The notes beneath the pieces are model-generated. The model had not been told where the DNA came from, did no database searches, and saw only the letters and a list, made by a program, of their open reading frames with translations. From Eubacterium sp. (GTDB taxonomy: Bacteria; Bacillota; Clostridia; Lachnospirales; Lachnospiraceae): a stretch of 43,498 nt of DNA. Shown piece after piece: positions 42,448 to 43,498 of the stretch. Each line of letters starts with the position of its first letter. Positions within the stretch are counted from its first letter, which is position 1. Position numbers and translations under genes: made by a program. The stretch is from assembly GCA_022791495.1 (NCBI GenBank), contig JAAVZE010000023.1:1-43498 (forward strand), given 5' to 3'.

Positions 42448-43458
42448 CTAAAAGTTTCCATTATCTGCTGCTTCCTGGATGGAAACAGCCACTGCAACTG
42501 TCATACCAACCATCGGGTTGTTTCCTGCGCCGATCAGGCCCATCATCTCTACGTGTGCCGGCACAGATGAAGAACCTGCAAACTGTGCGTCGCTGTGCAT
42601 ACGTCCAAGGGTATCTGTCATACCATAGGATGCAGGACCTGCTGCCATGTTATCCGGGTGAAGGGTACGTCCTGTACCACCGCCAGATGCCACAGAGAAG
42701 TATTTTTTACCCTGCTCCAGACACTCTTTTTTATATGTACCTGCAACAGGATGCTGGAAACGAGTAGGATTTGTAGAGTTACCAGTAATGGATACGTCTA
42801 CACCTTCCTTGTGCATGATCGCAACACCTTCCTGAACGTCATTGGCACCATAGCAGTTTACTTTGGAGCGAAGACCCTCAGAATAGGAAATACGGGATAC
42901 TTCTTTCACGGTATTTGTATATGGATCATACTCTGTCTCAACAAAGGTAAATCCGTTGATGCGGGAAATGATCTGTGCAGCATCTTTTCCAAGACCATTC
43001 AGAATAACGCGAAGCGGATTCTTACGAACCTTGTTTGCCTTCTCGGCGATACCGATCGCACCCTCTGCTGCAGCGAAGGACTCATGTCCAGCCAGGAAAC
43101 AGAAACACTCTGTCTCTTCCTCAAGAAGCATCTTTCCAAGATTTCCATGTCCCAGACCTACCTTACGGGTATCCGCCACAGATCCCGGGATACAAAATGC
43201 CTGGAGTCCTTCACCGATCGCTGCTGCTGCATCTGCTGCCCGTTTGCAGCCCTTCTTGATCGCGATCGCAGCACCTACTATGTAAGCCCAGCACGCATTT
43301 TCAAAACAGATCGGCTGAATACCTTTGATCTGATCGTATACATTTAAGCCCGCATCTTTTGTAATCTTCTCCGCCTCTTCGATGGATGAGATGCCGTACT
43401 CATTCAACACGCTGTTGATCTTATCAATTCTTCTTTCATATGATTCAAATAAAGCCAT
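42448..43458 (-). CDS. GGGtGRT family protein
   Basis: A 336-residue protein with the name-giving motif GGGTGRT at about residue 258, in a conserved C-terminal region (HPDNMAAGPASYGMTDTLGRMHSDAQ). The biochemical role of the family is not known to me; in some anaerobes I recall it near iron-sulfur scaffold genes. AAAGGAGG precedes the ATG. The last eight codons lie beyond the att core and are probably element-derived, but they keep a similar amino acid sequence to the displaced end. The gene is the integration site of the element. Confidence 0.9.
   Translation of the reverse strand: MALFESYERRIDKINSVLNEYGISSIEEAEKITKDAGLNVYDQIKGIQPICFENACWAYIVGAAIAIKKGCKRAADAAAAIGEGLQAFCIPGSVADTRKVGLGHGNLGKMLLEEETECFCFLAGHESFAAAEGAIGIAEKANKVRKNPLRVILNGLGKDAAQIISRINGFTFVETEYDPYTNTVKEVSRISYSEGLRSKVNCYGANDVQEGVAIMHKEGVDVSITGNSTNPTRFQHPVAGTYKKECLEQGKKYFSVASGGGTGRTLHPDNMAAGPASYGMTDTLGRMHSDAQFAGSSSVPAHVEMMGLIGAGNNPMVGMTVAVAVSIQEAADNGNF
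42463..42489. other. attR: right attachment site inside the GGGtGRT coding end
   Basis: Positions 42472-42489 repeat 18220-18237 exactly. Read leftward, the core is six codons, Ala-Val-Ser-Ile-Gln-Glu, near the end of the GGGtGRT protein. After the core come eight residues and a stop, which would be supplied by the element, so the gene stays intact. Confidence 0.72.
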
Positions 43459-43477
43459 TATTCGCTACCTCCTTTTA

Positions 43478-43498
43478 TTATTTTGCGACTTCTTCATC
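43478..43498 (-). CDS. Last codons of an upstream gene (partial)
   Basis: Read leftward from the window edge, codons for Asp-Glu-Glu-Val-Ala-Lys and TAA end 19 bases before the GGGtGRT start, with AAAGGAGG between. This looks like the end of a gene in the same unit. Only six codons are visible, so the identity is unknown. Confidence 0.35.
   Translation of the reverse strand, partial: DEEVAK

Larger units (their letters stand above)
18211..42489. mobile_element. Integrated PBSX-like contractile-tail element without head genes (tailocin candidate or deleted prophage)
   Basis: Direct repeats bound the element. The integrase lies next to the right repeat and points at it. Inside are lysogeny control, replication, late-regulation, tail, baseplate, fibre and lysis modules in normal phage order. 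No terminase, portal, protease, scaffold or capsid gene is present, and the space between the late regulator and the first tail gene is only about 400 bases. The size, about 24 kb, suits a tail-like particle locus. Retention of integrase and replication genes would be unusual for a domesticated tailocin. Confidence 0.85.

Overview
The window looks like the chromosome of a Gram-positive, low-to-mid GC anaerobe of the Lachnospiraceae/Clostridia type. The basis is strong Shine-Dalgarno sites before almost every gene, and family content seen in that group: a DUF6512-like membrane protein, a GGGtGRT protein, a hybrid PAS signalling protein and a PBSX-like phage module. The genus cannot be fixed from the sequence alone.

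Layout. (1) Positions 1-18.1 kb are chromosomal: the 3' part of tRNA-Gln, prfC (release factor 3), a secreted beta-helix protein, an acyl-CoA thioesterase, a large AT-rich HD plus Hsp90-like ATPase gene, a DUF6512-like membrane protein, an ammonium transporter fused to a P-II domain and preceded by a complex leader, a membrane-anchored unknown, thiD, a degenerate PAS/kinase/receiver protein, a GNAT acetyltransferase and a GH2 beta-galactosidase. (2) Positions 18.2-42.5 kb hold an integrated element bounded by an 18-bp direct repeat. The right copy lies inside the 3' end of the GGGtGRT gene. From right to left it carries integrase, a repressor/Cro-like switch, a SleB-like hydrolase, a replisome organiser, a DnaC-like loader, a late regulator, a complete contractile tail and baseplate set, a tail fibre, lysis genes and a small accessory region. 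(3) Positions 42.4-43.5 kb return to the chromosome with the GGGtGRT gene and the last codons of an upstream gene.

The most notable point is what the 24-kb element lacks. I see no terminase, portal, head protease, scaffold or capsid gene. The late regulator is followed almost at once by connector, sheath and tube genes, so the element is either an R-type tail-like particle (tailocin) that kept integration and replication genes, or a head-deleted prophage. Sheath, tube, tape measure, baseplate and fibre genes run as one dense leftward unit, with a programmed -1 frameshift in the tail assembly chaperone, and end in holin-like genes and an endolysin. The early promoter and a separate promoter near the left end carry similar operator-like sites at the same place in their spacers, which suggests one repressor controls both.

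Other items worth attention are the HD-Hsp90-like single-gene candidate for a defence or stress system, the promoter-terminator-hairpin leader of the Amt/P-II fusion, and the 916-residue signalling protein that has lost its phospho-accepting histidine. All functional calls come from reading the sequence; no database search was run.
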